The position numbers and the translations under genes were made by a program. The notes beneath the pieces were generated by a model. It ran no database searches. It saw nothing but the letters and a program-made list of their open reading frames with translations, and was not told the origin of the DNA. This document shows positions 41,826-50,126 of a DNA stretch of 64,000 nucleotides, piece after piece. Every line of letters begins with the position of its first letter. The first letter of the stretch is position 1. The stretch comes from an uncultured Clostridia bacterium (GTDB lineage Bacteria > Bacillota > Clostridia > Oscillospirales > Acutalibacteraceae), in contig CALYBJ010000003.1 in assembly GCA_944412445.1 (NCBI GenBank), positions 1 through 64,000 of the forward strand, written 5' to 3'.

Positions 41826-42686
41826 ATGCCACCTAAAAAAGGCGGACTCGGCAGAGGAATTGACGCTCTTTTCGTAGACAATTCCGTAGAGGAGCTTGAA
41901 GAGGGAAAAAGCGTTATAACCCTGAGGCTCAGCGACATTGAGCCTAATAAGGAACAGCCGAGACAGATTTTTGACGATGACGCCTTGTGGGAGCTTTCGG
42001 AAAGCATAAAGGAGCACGGAGTGCTGCAGCCTCTTATTGTAAGGCCTTTAACGGACGGCTCCTATCAGCTTGTTGCCGGTGAAAGACGCTGGAGAGCGTC
42101 AAGGCTTGCGGGGCTTACCGAGGTGCCCGTAATCGTAAGGGCGCTGACAGACGCGGAGGCCTCAGTAATAGCCCTTATTGAAAATCTTCAGAGGGAGGAT
42201 CTTAATCCCATTGAGGAAGCCGAGGGCATAAGCAAGCTTATAGAGGAGTACAGCTTTACTCAGGAGCAGGCTGCCGCCAAGCTGGGAAAATCCAGATCTG
42301 CGCTTACCAACACCTTAAGGCTTATGGCGCTGCCTGAAAAGGTAAGAGGCCTTATAAGCGATGATTTTATGACTGCGGGACACGGAAGAGCCTTGCTGGG
42401 ACTTGAGGACAAGGAAAAAATCGAGGAAACGGCGGAAAAGGTAATTTCCGGAAAGCTTTCCGTAAGAGAAACGGAAAAACTCGTTAAGACCATAAACTCC
42501 GAAGCGCAAAAGGTAAACAAAAAGGTGAGAAAAAGAGATACCTTTTATGACGAGGTGGAGCTTTCCCTTTCGGATATTCTGGGACGCAGGGTAACGGTAA
42601 AGGAAGGCAGAAAAGGCGGAAAAATCGAGTTTGAGTTCTTTGACAAGGAAGACCTTAAAAAGCTGTCAGGGCTTTTTGAGGAATAA
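41826..42686 (+). CDS. parB: Chromosome partitioning protein ParB/Spo0J family
   Basis: A 286-residue ParB. It starts with the chromosomal hallmark KKGGLGRGIDALF, which interacts with ParA. The CTP-binding core has QPRQIF, HGVLQPLIVRP and GERRWRAS, followed by ENLQREDLNPIEEAEG and the helix-turn-helix TQEQAAAKLGKSRSALTNTLRL. The C-terminal dimerisation part is short. No parA lies upstream; instead the gene follows glgD by 27 bases and may be read from that operon. No parS-like TGTTTCACGTGAAACA was noticed. parB before serS is an order typical of origin-proximal DNA in Clostridia. Confidence 0.92.
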   Translation: MPPKKGGLGRGIDALFVDNSVEELEEGKSVITLRLSDIEPNKEQPRQIFDDDALWELSESIKEHGVLQPLIVRPLTDGSYQLVAGERRWRASRLAGLTEVPVIVRALTDAEASVIALIENLQREDLNPIEEAEGISKLIEEYSFTQEQAAAKLGKSRSALTNTLRLMALPEKVRGLISDDFMTAGHGRALLGLEDKEKIEETAEKVISGKLSVRETEKLVKTINSEAQKVNKKVRKRDTFYDEVELSLSDILGRRVTVKEGRKGGKIEFEFFDKEDLKKLSGLFEE

Positions 42687-42703
42687 TTGAAAATTTACAG
42701 TTT

Positions 42704-42852
42704 AAAAGGCTTTAATATTTTAAATTCGGTTCGCCGGGAAAAAATTAAAATATTAAGGCCTTATTTTTTGAAAAAGTCTTAAGAATAAAAATTTTAAGGA
42801 CTTGTTTTTTGAAAAAGCGTAAAAAAACTTAAAAAAACTTGAAAAGTTTTTT
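42704..42852 (+). repeat. Three successive hairpins between parB and serS
   Basis: Hairpin 1 (about 42704-42768) has arms AAGGC-T-TTAATATTTTAA and TTAAAATATTAA-G-GCCTT and ends in TTATTTTTT. Hairpin 2 (42774-42810) has AAGTCTTAA and TTAAGGACTT with T6. Hairpin 3 (42831-42852) has AAAAAACTT and AAGTTTTTT. The first is the likely parB terminator. The others may be further terminators or a leader structure of serS. Confidence 0.6.
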
Positions 42853-42904
42853 GAATGATGATAAAATAACAGTTAATTCAAAAAGCCAAGGAGAATACGG
42901 GAAA

Positions 42905-44191
42905 ATGATTGATATAAAATTTTTAAGGGAAAACCCGGAAAAGGTAAAGGAAAACATTAAAAAGAAATTTCAGGACAGCAAGCTTCCTCTTGTTGACAAA
43001 GTAATTGAGCTTGACAGGGAATACAGGGAAAACAAAACCGCCGCCGATAATTTAAGAGCTTCAAGAAATAAGATTTCAAAGCAGATAGGCGCCCTGATGG
43101 CTCAGGGAAAAAAGGAAGAGGCCGAAAAGACAAAGGAGCTTGTAGCTCAGCAGGCTCAGGAGCTTGCCCTCTGCGAGGCAAAGGAAACGGAGCTTTCGGA
43201 AGAGATTAAAAAAATCATGATGGTTATTCCCAATATCATCGACGACAGCGTTCCCGTAGGAAAGGACGATTCGGAAAATGTTGAGGTTCAGAAGTACGGC
43301 GAACCGGCTGTTCCGGATTTTGAAATTCCCTATCATACCGATATTATGGAAAGCTTTTGCGGTATAGATCTTGATTCAGCCAGAAGAGTTGCAGGAAACG
43401 GCTTTTACTATCTTATGGGGGATATAGCAAGACTTCATTCCGCCGTAATTTCCTACGCAAGAGATTTTATGATCAACAGAGGCTTTACCTATGTTGTGCC
43501 TCCCTTTATGATTCGCTCCGATGTTGTAACAGGCGTTATGAGCTTTGCGGAAATGGAAGCCATGATGTATAAAATCGAAGGGGAAGACCTTTACCTTATC
43601 GGCACCAGCGAACATTCAATGATAGGTAAATTTATAGACCAGATAATCCCCGAGGAACAGCTTCCTTTAACTCTTACAAGCTATTCTCCCTGCTTCAGAA
43701 AGGAAAAGGGCGCCCACGGAATAGAAGAGAGAGGCGTTTACAGAATCCATCAGTTTGAGAAACAGGAAATGGTTGTAGTATGTAAGCCCGAGGACAGCAA
43801 AATGTGGTTCGACAAGCTCTGGCAGAACACCGTTGACCTTTTCAGAACTCTTGATATTCCCGTAAGAACTCTTGAGTGCTGCTCGGGAGACCTTGCCGAC
43901 TTAAAGGTTAAGTCCGTTGACGTTGAGGCGTGGTCACCCAGACAGAAAAAATATTTCGAGGTAGGCTCCTGCTCCAATCTGGGCGACGCTCAGGCAAGAA
44001 GACTCAGCATAAGAGTAAAGGGCAGGGATTCAAAATATCTTGCTCATACCCTTAACAACACCGTTGTTGCTCCTCCCAGAATGTTGATAGCTTTCCTTGA
44101 AAACAATCTTAACCGGGACGGTTCCGTTAATATTCCCGAAGCCTTAAGACCTTATATGGGCGGAACGGAAAAGCTTATCCCTAAAAAATAA
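42905..44191 (+). CDS. serS: Seryl-tRNA synthetase
   Basis: A 428-residue class II synthetase charging tRNA-Ser. The N-terminal coiled-coil arm spans about residues 25-100 (ELDREYRENKTAADNLRASRNKISKQIG, in part). Class II motifs are seen in motif 2 SPCFRKEKGAHGIEERGVYRIHQFEKQEM and motif 3 NNTVVAPPRMLIAFLENN. ATG 42905 (MIDIKFLREN) is chosen with AAGGAG ten bases upstream; a longer frame from TTG 42839 runs through hairpin 3. No T-box consensus was seen in the leader, although many Firmicutes serS genes have one. Confidence 0.95.
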   Translation: MIDIKFLRENPEKVKENIKKKFQDSKLPLVDKVIELDREYRENKTAADNLRASRNKISKQIGALMAQGKKEEAEKTKELVAQQAQELALCEAKETELSEEIKKIMMVIPNIIDDSVPVGKDDSENVEVQKYGEPAVPDFEIPYHTDIMESFCGIDLDSARRVAGNGFYYLMGDIARLHSAVISYARDFMINRGFTYVVPPFMIRSDVVTGVMSFAEMEAMMYKIEGEDLYLIGTSEHSMIGKFIDQIIPEEQLPLTLTSYSPCFRKEKGAHGIEERGVYRIHQFEKQEMVVVCKPEDSKMWFDKLWQNTVDLFRTLDIPVRTLECCSGDLADLKVKSVDVEAWSPRQKKYFEVGSCSNLGDAQARRLSIRVKGRDSKYLAHTLNNTVVAPPRMLIAFLENNLNRDGSVNIPEALRPYMGGTEKLIPKK

Positions 44192-44316
44192 CAAAAAAAC
44201 ATATTTTCTAAAAAGTAAATATGATAAAGAAGAAAAACGACAGCTTTTGATTAACAGACACGGAATGTGCGGTGTGCAAAAAAGCTCACAAAAAGAGAAA
44301 ATTAAATTTAAGGAAC

Positions 44317-44352
44317 AAACCGATTTCGTTTTTTAGCGGAGTCGGTTTTTTT
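44317..44352 (+). terminator. Rho-independent terminator
   Basis: AAACCGA (44317-44323) pairs with TCGGTTT (44342-44348) around an 18-nt loop, followed by a T-run. It lies 125 bases after serS; the DNA from 44192 to 44316 shows no gene. Confidence 0.65.
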
Positions 44353-44432
44353 GTTAAAATTCTGATTGCTGAAAAAAGTTTTTGTGTTTGCCTGCGGGCT
44401 GTGGATTTTTTTTGTAAAAATCAAAAAAGGTG

Positions 44433-44483
44433 TTGACAAAGAAATAATCAGCTGTTATAATAATGATAACAATTATTATTATT
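44433..44483 (+). promoter_or_regulatory. Consensus promoter overlapped by a Fur/PerR-type operator
   Basis: TTGACA (44433-44438) and TATAAT (44456-44461) have a perfect 17-base spacer. An inverted repeat starts inside the -10 box: AATAATGATAA (44459-44469), spacer CAA, TTATTATTATT (44473-44483), one mismatch. This matches the AT-rich style of Fur and PerR boxes and predicts autorepression of the fur-rubrerythrin operon. Confidence 0.75.
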
Positions 44484-44500
44484 GTTAAGGAGGCGAGAAA

Positions 44501-44902
44501 ATGGAGGCGCCCGTAAAAAGACACAGTAAAAAACGCGACGGAATCAGGGCTGTTATCAAAGGCACAAAAAGTCATCCCGACGCCGAGTGGATTTACGGAC
44601 AGTTAAAGCCTGATTTTCCCGATCTCAGTCTTGCAACCGTTTACAGAAATCTTAACGAAATGAAAAAAAACGGAGAAATTCAGACCGTGGCGTTTTTTAA
44701 CGGCAAGGAGCGTTACGACGGCGACGTCAGCAGTCATACGCATTTTATTTGCGACCGCTGCGGAAAAATAGAGGACCTTTGGGATATCGGCCACGATGAA
44801 GCCATAGACGCTCAGGCTCAGGAGAATTTCCACGGTAAAATAACTTCTCATTCGTTGATTTTTCACGGAGTATGCGGTGAATGTGTAAACAAAAAATTGT
44901 AA
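44501..44902 (+). CDS. Fur family metalloregulator, PerR-like
   Basis: A 133-residue repressor. The winged helix holds the family signature HPDAEWIYGQLKPDFPDLSLATVYRNLNEMKKNGEI (in part), then the metal-binding HTHFICDRCGKIEDL and the C-terminal CGECVN, giving the structural zinc site CxxC...CxxC. The neighbour rubrerythrin and an operator overlapping the promoter argue for PerR-like peroxide sensing; a Fur role cannot be excluded by sequence. AAGGAGG sits seven bases before ATG. About 30 bases separate it from the rubrerythrin gene. Confidence 0.88.
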   Translation: MEAPVKRHSKKRDGIRAVIKGTKSHPDAEWIYGQLKPDFPDLSLATVYRNLNEMKKNGEIQTVAFFNGKERYDGDVSSHTHFICDRCGKIEDLWDIGHDEAIDAQAQENFHGKITSHSLIFHGVCGECVNKKL

Positions 44903-44931
44903 AATAAATTATTTATTCGGAGGTAATTAAA

Positions 44932-45480
44932 ATGAAAAAATGGGTTTGTCCTGTATGCGGTTATGTTCATGAGGGAGACACTCCTCCCGCAGAGTGTCCT
45001 CAGTGCCATGTAGACGGCTCAAGATTTACTGAGATGAAGGCTGAAATGTCTTTTGCAACGGTTCATGTTGTAGGGGAAGGCGCAAAGGATAAAATTGAGG
45101 CAGACGTTTACGAGGGACTTGTAGCTAACTTTAACGGCGAGTGCTCCGAGGTAGGAATGTACCTTGCAATGAGCAGAGTTGCCGAAAGAGAAGGCTATCC
45201 TGAGGTTGCGGAAGCTTACAAGAGATACGCTTTTGAAGAGGCGGAGCACGCAGCAAAGTTTGCTGAGCTTTTAGGCGAGGTTGTAACCGATTCCACAAAG
45301 AAGAACCTTGAAATGAGAGTTGAAGCCGAAACAGGCGCCTGCGCAGGCAAATTTGAGCTTGCAAAGAGAGCTAAGGAGCTTGGCTATGACGCAATCCATG
45401 ACACCGTTCATGAGATGGCAAAGGACGAGGCAAGACACGGCGCAGGCTTCGCAGGACTTCTTAAAAGACTTTTTAACTGA
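44932..45480 (+). CDS. rbr: Reverse rubrerythrin (rubredoxin domain first)
   Basis: A 182-residue peroxide reductase of anaerobes. The rubredoxin-type iron site comes first: [10 protein letters not shown] and CPQCHVDG in residues 6-30. The four-helix di-iron domain follows with [42 protein letters not shown] and [16 protein letters not shown], supplying the Glu and His ligands. Classical rubrerythrin has the order reversed. Together with the upstream regulator it is an oxygen/peroxide defence unit. An efficient terminator ends the operon at 45501-45536. Confidence 0.93.
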   Translation: MKKWVCPVCGYVHEGDTPPAECPQCHVDGSRFTEMKAEMSFATVHVVGEGAKDKIEADVYEGLVANFNGECSEVGMYLAMSRVAEREGYPEVAEAYKRYAFEEAEHAAKFAELLGEVVTDSTKKNLEMRVEAETGACAGKFELAKRAKELGYDAIHDTVHEMAKDEARHGAGFAGLLKRLFN

Positions 45481-45500
45481 TATAAACAGATAATCAAAAC

Positions 45501-45536
45501 AAAAAATCGGACAGGCTTGACCTGCCCGATTTTTTG
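45501..45536 (+). terminator. Rho-independent terminator after rubrerythrin
   Basis: AAAAAATCGGACAGG (45501-45515) and CCTGCCCGATTTTTT (45521-45535) form a 15-bp stem with one mismatch and the loop CTTGA... with T6 included. Confidence 0.9.
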
Positions 45537-45637
45537 TACCTAATGTGCGGAAGCAAATATATTTAAAAAAACGCAAGCAATTGACAATTTGTGTTTAAAG
45601 ATGTAAAATAGTTACATTAATATTTCGGGAGTATTGT

Positions 45638-47197
45638 ATGGAAAACTTAAAAGAAAGATTTACTGAAAACTTGTCTTTAAAAAAGCTTGCCGTGTTTTTT
45701 ATTTTTGAATTTATCCTGGGAGCGGGAATTTTATATTTCAATTACCGCTTTCCCTTGGTATGCGACGATATGACATTTTCAATGATGGCCGGGGCAAAGC
45801 TTCCGGCGATTTTACGGTCTGCCCTGAATCAGGGAAACGGCAGGCTGTTAGGTAATTTTTTAGGTTATCTTGTAAGCTTCAGGCTTTTCACGATTATTGA
45901 AAAAACCTTTGTTTGGATGGGAATAATAAACCTTTTTATTTTTCTTGCCGGCAGTAAAAATTTGCTTTTTAATTCCTTAACGGCAATAATTCTTATTTAT
46001 CCCTGCGACAGCATTTTTTCACAGGTTTATGCCTGGAATTCCGGCTTTCAAAACTATGCCGTTCCCGTTTTTGTTATTCTTTTTGACCTGCTTCTTATAA
46101 AAGCTTTTTTCAAAGCCCGTAAAAAGTTTACCGAGGCGATTATATTAACACTCCTTTTTATAACCGCTTTCGGCGGTCAGTTCTTCTCGGAAAACTCAAG
46201 CCTTTTTGCAGTGTGTCTTGCTGTTTTTATTGTTATTGCTTCTGCCCTAAACAAAACCGGAAAAGGAGTTGTCTGCGGCATAATATATTTTGTTTCTGTT
46301 CTGTCCGGATTTATTCTGATGATGACTTATCCTCATATATTGGGCACTTCTCAGAAAATCAGCGGGTACAGATCTTATCCCGCATCTTTTTCCTCTCTTT
46401 TATCAACTGCCGCAAAAAATTACAGAGCCGTTGCAAATGATTTTTCGGGATATTTTCTTTTGTGGATTGTTTTGTCCGCTTCGTTTATATTTTTAATCAG
46501 CACAGTTTTGTCATCTTATTACGGCGGCCGCAAACGGAAATATATTTTTCCCGTTGTAAAGCTTGTTCTGATTATATATCCTGTTTTCAGCGTCTTTTAC
46601 GGCATAGTTATGAAACAGACGATAACCTTTCCCCGCAATTATCTGAAAAACGCTCAATGTATTCTGCTTTTTGTTTATGCGCTGGCGGTGATTTTTACAA
46701 GCATACTGCTCATTGCCGGGAAAAAGGTTGAGTTTAAATATAAAATTTCAGCCATGGCGGTTTTCTTGGGAGTTATTTCGGCTGCGCCTCTTTTAGCGGT
46801 TTCTCCCATCGGAGCCAGAACCTTTTTTATTCCGTATATTTGTTTTTTATTCGCGGGACTTTTCTCTTTAAAGTATCTTTTTGAAAGCAAAATAAAGCTT
46901 AAGGAAAATTCTCTTTTCTGCCTTTCGGCGGCTGTTCTCTGCTGTTTTACGGCTGTTTTGGGAATGGCTTTGGCGGATAACAAATATTGTTCAAGTGTCA
47001 GAATATCATATCTTAAAAATAACATTGAGCAGGGGGAAACAAGCATTACACTGCCGCTTCTGCCTCATGAAAATTTAGTCCATGAAGACGACAATATATC
47101 CGCATGGAGCTTTTATATAAAGAATACCTATGATAAAACCGATATTGAGCTTGATTTTATCGACTGGAACACATGGTATTCGGATTATTACAGATGA
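45638..47197 (+). CDS. DUF6056 family polytopic membrane protein (GT-C-like)
   Basis: A 519-residue membrane protein with about eleven hydrophobic helices. Its first outer loop has YFNYRFPLVCDDMTFSMM, where the paired Asp recalls the acidic site of GT-C glycosyltransferases; the later NQGNGRLLGNFLGYLV and QVYAWNSGFQNYAVPV are common in DUF6056 members. A C-terminal outer tail ends IDWNTWYSDYYR. It may transfer sugars from a lipid carrier to a surface polymer, but this is inference. It is a lone gene, with about 100 bases upstream after the rubrerythrin terminator. Confidence 0.7.
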   Translation: MENLKERFTENLSLKKLAVFFIFEFILGAGILYFNYRFPLVCDDMTFSMMAGAKLPAILRSALNQGNGRLLGNFLGYLVSFRLFTIIEKTFVWMGIINLFIFLAGSKNLLFNSLTAIILIYPCDSIFSQVYAWNSGFQNYAVPVFVILFDLLLIKAFFKARKKFTEAIILTLLFITAFGGQFFSENSSLFAVCLAVFIVIASALNKTGKGVVCGIIYFVSVLSGFILMMTYPHILGTSQKISGYRSYPASFSSLLSTAAKNYRAVANDFSGYFLLWIVLSASFIFLISTVLSSYYGGRKRKYIFPVVKLVLIIYPVFSVFYGIVMKQTITFPRNYLKNAQCILLFVYALAVIFTSILLIAGKKVEFKYKISAMAVFLGVISAAPLLAVSPIGARTFFIPYICFLFAGLFSLKYLFESKIKLKENSLFCLSAAVLCCFTAVLGMALADNKYCSSVRISYLKNNIEQGETSITLPLLPHENLVHEDDNISAWSFYIKNTYDKTDIELDFIDWNTWYSDYYR

Positions 47198-47251
47198 TAA
47201 TGTTTTGAAAAGGCGGGCCTTTGGGCTTGTCTTTTTTTTCCGATATTTGCC

Positions 47252-47316
47252 CGAACAAATGTATTGACAAAGGAACAAATGTTTGTTATAATACAGCAAA
47301 GTAAACATTTGTTCTC
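47252..47316 (+). promoter_or_regulatory. Consensus promoter with three LexA-type SOS boxes (dinB)
   Basis: TTGACA (47264-47269) and TATAAT (47287-47292), spacer 17. Box 2, GGAACAAATGTTTG (47272-47285), fits the Gram-positive LexA consensus CGAACRNRYGTTYG at 13 of 14 positions and lies in the spacer. Box 3 on the minus strand, AGAACAAATGTTTA (47302-47315), lies downstream of the -10. A weaker CGAACAAATGTATT (47252-47265) overlaps the -35. Confidence 0.85.
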
Positions 47317-47329
47317 AGAGGGTGTTTGT

Positions 47330-48565
47330 ATGCGTACTATTCTTCATTCGGATTTAAACAACTGTTTCGCAAGCATCGAGTCAATAGGTCATCCGGAATA
47401 TAAAAAAATTCCCTTCGCGGTAGGAGGGGACGAGGAGCTTCGCCACGGAATAATACTGGCGAAAAACGATATAGCCAAAAAATTCGGTATAAAAACAGGG
47501 GAGCCTCTTTTAAGCGCAAGACAGAAATGTCCCGATTTAAAGGTTGTAAAACCTCACTATGAGCTTTACGATAAATACTGTTCGGCTGTAAGAGCGCTTT
47601 ACGGAGAATATACGGATCAGATAGAGCCTTTCGGAATGGATGAAAGCTGGCTTGACACATCGGGCAGCGTTTCTCTTTTCGGAGACGGTGAAAAAATAGC
47701 GAAGGAAATATGCCGCCGTGTAAAGAAGGAATTTGATTTAACGGTATCCGTAGGAGTTTCATACAATAAAATTTTCGCGAAAATAGGCAGCGACTATAAA
47801 AAGCCCGACGCGGTGACTGTTATTTCTCCGGAAAATTACAGGGAGATAGTATGGAGCCTGCCTGTGGAGGATCTGCTGTTTGTGGGAAGAGCCACAAAGG
47901 CGAAGCTTAACAGAATCGGCATAAAAACAATAGGAGAGCTTGCCAATACCTCGGAAAATTTTTTGTATACCCTTTTAGGGAAAAACGGAAAAGCCCTTTA
48001 TATGAACGCCAACGGGCTGGACACTTCCCCTGTAAAAAGAATTGACGAAGCCGACATTATAAAAAGCATCGGCAACGGCACCACAACTCCCAGGGATATG
48101 AAAAATCCCGATGATGTAAAGCTTATATTCTATCTTTTGTCGGAGCAGGTTTGCAGAAGGCTCAGAAGCCATAATCTGAAATGCGGAGCGGTGCAGATAC
48201 ACCTGAGAACCAGCGAGCTGTTTTCCTTTGAAAGACAGATGAAGCTGAGTGCGCCTACCGATATTTCGGGAACGGTGTGCAGGGCGGCAATGGAGCTTCT
48301 TTACGCCAATTATAATTTCAGCAGGCCTCTGCGCTCCGTGGCTATAAGAACGGGCGAGCTTGTAAGCGCCGAAACACCCGTTCAGCTTTCATTTTTTACC
48401 GATGAGATAAAAATAAAAAAGCTCCGTGATATAGAGCTTTTAAAGGACAGAATAAATGAAAAGTACGGCAAATTCACCCTGTGCCGCGGGATACTGATGT
48501 CGGACAAAACGCTTTTGCCTCAGTATGACGACGTAAGAGCCATGTCAACCTTCAGAAGCCATTAA
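47330..48565 (+). CDS. dinB: Y-family DNA polymerase IV
   Basis: A 411-residue translesion polymerase. The catalytic palm has HSDLNNCFASIES with the first metal Asp and FGMDESWLDTSG with the paired Asp-Glu. The KIFAKIGSDYKKPD helix, a helix-hairpin-helix thumb (VGRATKAKLNRIGIKTIGELA) and the little-finger domain follow. A C-terminal VQLSFF may contact the beta clamp. ATG 47330 follows AGAGGGTG; the longer frame from 47264 would read through the promoter. Three LexA-type boxes imply damage-induced expression. No lexA, recA or imuB is adjacent. Confidence 0.92.
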   Translation: MRTILHSDLNNCFASIESIGHPEYKKIPFAVGGDEELRHGIILAKNDIAKKFGIKTGEPLLSARQKCPDLKVVKPHYELYDKYCSAVRALYGEYTDQIEPFGMDESWLDTSGSVSLFGDGEKIAKEICRRVKKEFDLTVSVGVSYNKIFAKIGSDYKKPDAVTVISPENYREIVWSLPVEDLLFVGRATKAKLNRIGIKTIGELANTSENFLYTLLGKNGKALYMNANGLDTSPVKRIDEADIIKSIGNGTTTPRDMKNPDDVKLIFYLLSEQVCRRLRSHNLKCGAVQIHLRTSELFSFERQMKLSAPTDISGTVCRAAMELLYANYNFSRPLRSVAIRTGELVSAETPVQLSFFTDEIKIKKLRDIELLKDRINEKYGKFTLCRGILMSDKTLLPQYDDVRAMSTFRSH

Positions 48566-48587
48566 GGCTTCCGAAGGCTTTTTTTAT
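48555..48587 (+). terminator. Probable terminator after dinB
   Basis: GAAGCC (48555-48560) can pair with GGCTTT-type sequence at 48576-48581 or with GGCTTC at 48566-48571; T7 follows. It overlaps the dinB stop codon. Confidence 0.5.
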
Positions 48588-48622
48588 TGTTATATGTTAA
48601 AGTTATATTTTTCGGTTATTTT

Positions 48623-49276
48623 TTAAAATTCTTTCTTATTCATAACGGAACAGCTTATTTTCATTGATATAAGAAGAGAAGCGGCTCCTGCGATAAAAGC
48701 TCCTGCAAAAAGCGCTTTTAAGTTTACTCCGGAAAGGGGATTTGATATTGCCTGTATATCGTTTCCTATGGCTTCCCCTGTTTTAAGCGCCGTCACAAAT
48801 ATAAGAAAAACAGCGCCGAATATTATCATAAGAATAATTCTTCCTTTTTCGCCGCCGAATTTAAGCTGAACGGGAAGCATTACGGCAACGGAAATAAAAA
48901 GAAAGGGCAGAATAATCAGTGCGGCCGCGGCGGTTTCCGAAAAAACAGCCGTTCCCTTTATCATGCCCGACACCGTTGTGACAGCCAAAGCGAAAAGCCA
49001 TGAGCCTGCGCCTAAAATAAGTGAAAGACAGTATTTTTCAAGGGCGTAGCCTGTTCTGCTTACAGGCAGCGTAAACAAAAACGCGCTGCTGTTGTTAAAT
49101 TCGTCGTAGCTTATTGTGCTTAACGCGAATACCGACATTACAAAGGGCAAATAGCCCGGAACAAAAGACGGATTATCAGAAAAAACAGCCAAAACAACTG
49201 TTACAGCTGTAAGAATAATAAAAAAGTTTATCTGACTTTTCATAAGCCTGAAGTCTTTTATAAGCAAGCCCTTCAT
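48623..49276 (-). CDS. ABC-2 type transporter permease subunit
   Basis: A 217-residue membrane protein with six helices (for example FFIILTAVTVVLAVFSD, SLILGAGSWLFALAVTTVSG and AGAFIAGAASLLISM). The N-terminal MKGLLIKDFRLMKSQ and the loop SYDEFNNSSAFLFTLPVSRTGYALEKYCLS are the usual marks of bacitracin- or YtrB/C-like ABC-2 permeases (parts quoted). It overlaps the ATPase gene by four bases. It is the last gene of a GntR-ATPase-permease operon. Substrate unknown; this operon type often answers cell-wall antibiotics. Confidence 0.85.
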   Translation of the reverse strand: MKGLLIKDFRLMKSQINFFIILTAVTVVLAVFSDNPSFVPGYLPFVMSVFALSTISYDEFNNSSAFLFTLPVSRTGYALEKYCLSLILGAGSWLFALAVTTVSGMIKGTAVFSETAAAALIILPFLFISVAVMLPVQLKFGGEKGRIILMIIFGAVFLIFVTALKTGEAIGNDIQAISNPLSGVNLKALFAGAFIAGAASLLISMKISCSVMNKKEF

Positions 49277-50124
49277 GCTTCCTGCCCCCTTATAATCATT
49301 GTGATAACCTTGTCTGCGGAGCCGTTTTCTATGACGGCTTCGGGATAGTTTTCGGCGTAAAACGCCTTTTGGTCAGTAAGACATACATATCCGAAGGGTT
49401 CTTTTTTTACACGTAAAATATATTGTTTGTCCAGGCTTTTAAACTGTTCTTCCGTAACTTTAATAATGGCGTAATCGCTGAGTATAACGTCCGTGTCCTC
49501 ATGAAGAACGATTTTTCCGTTGTGAATCATGTATATGTCGTCGCAAAGGCTTTCAAGGTCTCCCGAAATATGAGAGCTGATAAGAATCGCCCTGTTTTCG
49601 TCTTCCTCCATGTATTCTCTTAAAATTTCAAGAAGCTCGTCTCTTGCCACAACGTCAAGTCCCGCCGTAGGCTCGTCAAGTATTAAAAGCGAAGCCTTAT
49701 GAGAAACAGCCACGAGTATCTTAAGCTTGGCTTTCATGCCCGTTGAAAATTCCTTTATTTTTTTATTTAAAGGCAGTCCCAGCTTTTCCCCCTGCCGTAT
49801 AAAAAATTTCTCGTCAAAGCTTTTATAAAGAGCTTTTAATATGGGAATAATGTCTTTTACCGTTAAATATTCGCTGAATCCCGAATCAGACAGCGCCGCT
49901 CCGATTTTTTCCTTGTCTTCGGGAGTAAAATCCGTTATGTTTTTTCCGAAAATCTCCGCTTTCCCGCCGTCGGGATAAATAAGCCCCAGAAGCGCTTTGA
50001 AAACGGTGGTTTTTCCGGCGCCGTTCTGCCCTACAAGACCGGTTATACAGCCTTTTTTTACTTCAAAGGAGCAGTTTAAATTAAAATTGCCGTATCGCTT
50101 CTGCAAATTTTCCGTTTTTATCAT
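49273..50124 (-). CDS. ABC transporter ATP-binding protein
   Basis: A 283-residue ATPase subunit. Walker A is GQNGAGKTT near residue 36, the signature reads FSTGMKAKLKI (a usual variant of LSGGQ in this group), and Walker B is LLILDEPTAGLD. A C-terminal 80-residue extension after the ISSHISGDLESLCDDIYMI switch region is typical of ABC-2 exporters of this type. It is separated from the GntR regulator by only two bases and overlaps the permease, so the three form a transcription unit. Confidence 0.9.
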   Translation of the reverse strand: MIKTENLQKRYGNFNLNCSFEVKKGCITGLVGQNGAGKTTVFKALLGLIYPDGGKAEIFGKNITDFTPEDKEKIGAALSDSGFSEYLTVKDIIPILKALYKSFDEKFFIRQGEKLGLPLNKKIKEFSTGMKAKLKILVAVSHKASLLILDEPTAGLDVVARDELLEILREYMEEDENRAILISSHISGDLESLCDDIYMIHNGKIVLHEDTDVILSDYAIIKVTEEQFKSLDKQYILRVKKEPFGYVCLTDQKAFYAENYPEAVIENGSADKVITMIIRGQEA

Positions 50125-50126
50125 AT

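Noticed and set aside
41826..42686. parS centromere sites around parB
   Set aside because: I looked for TGTTTCACGTGAAACA-like sequence near parB and noticed none; they may lie elsewhere.
42687..42904. T-box leader for serS
   Set aside because: No TGGNACCGCG-type T-box sequence or specifier stem was seen; only simple hairpins are present.
47264..47329. N-terminal extension of DinB from 47264
   Set aside because: It would be encoded by the promoter and LexA boxes themselves; conserved sequence starts at MRTILHSDLNN, which has a good RBS.
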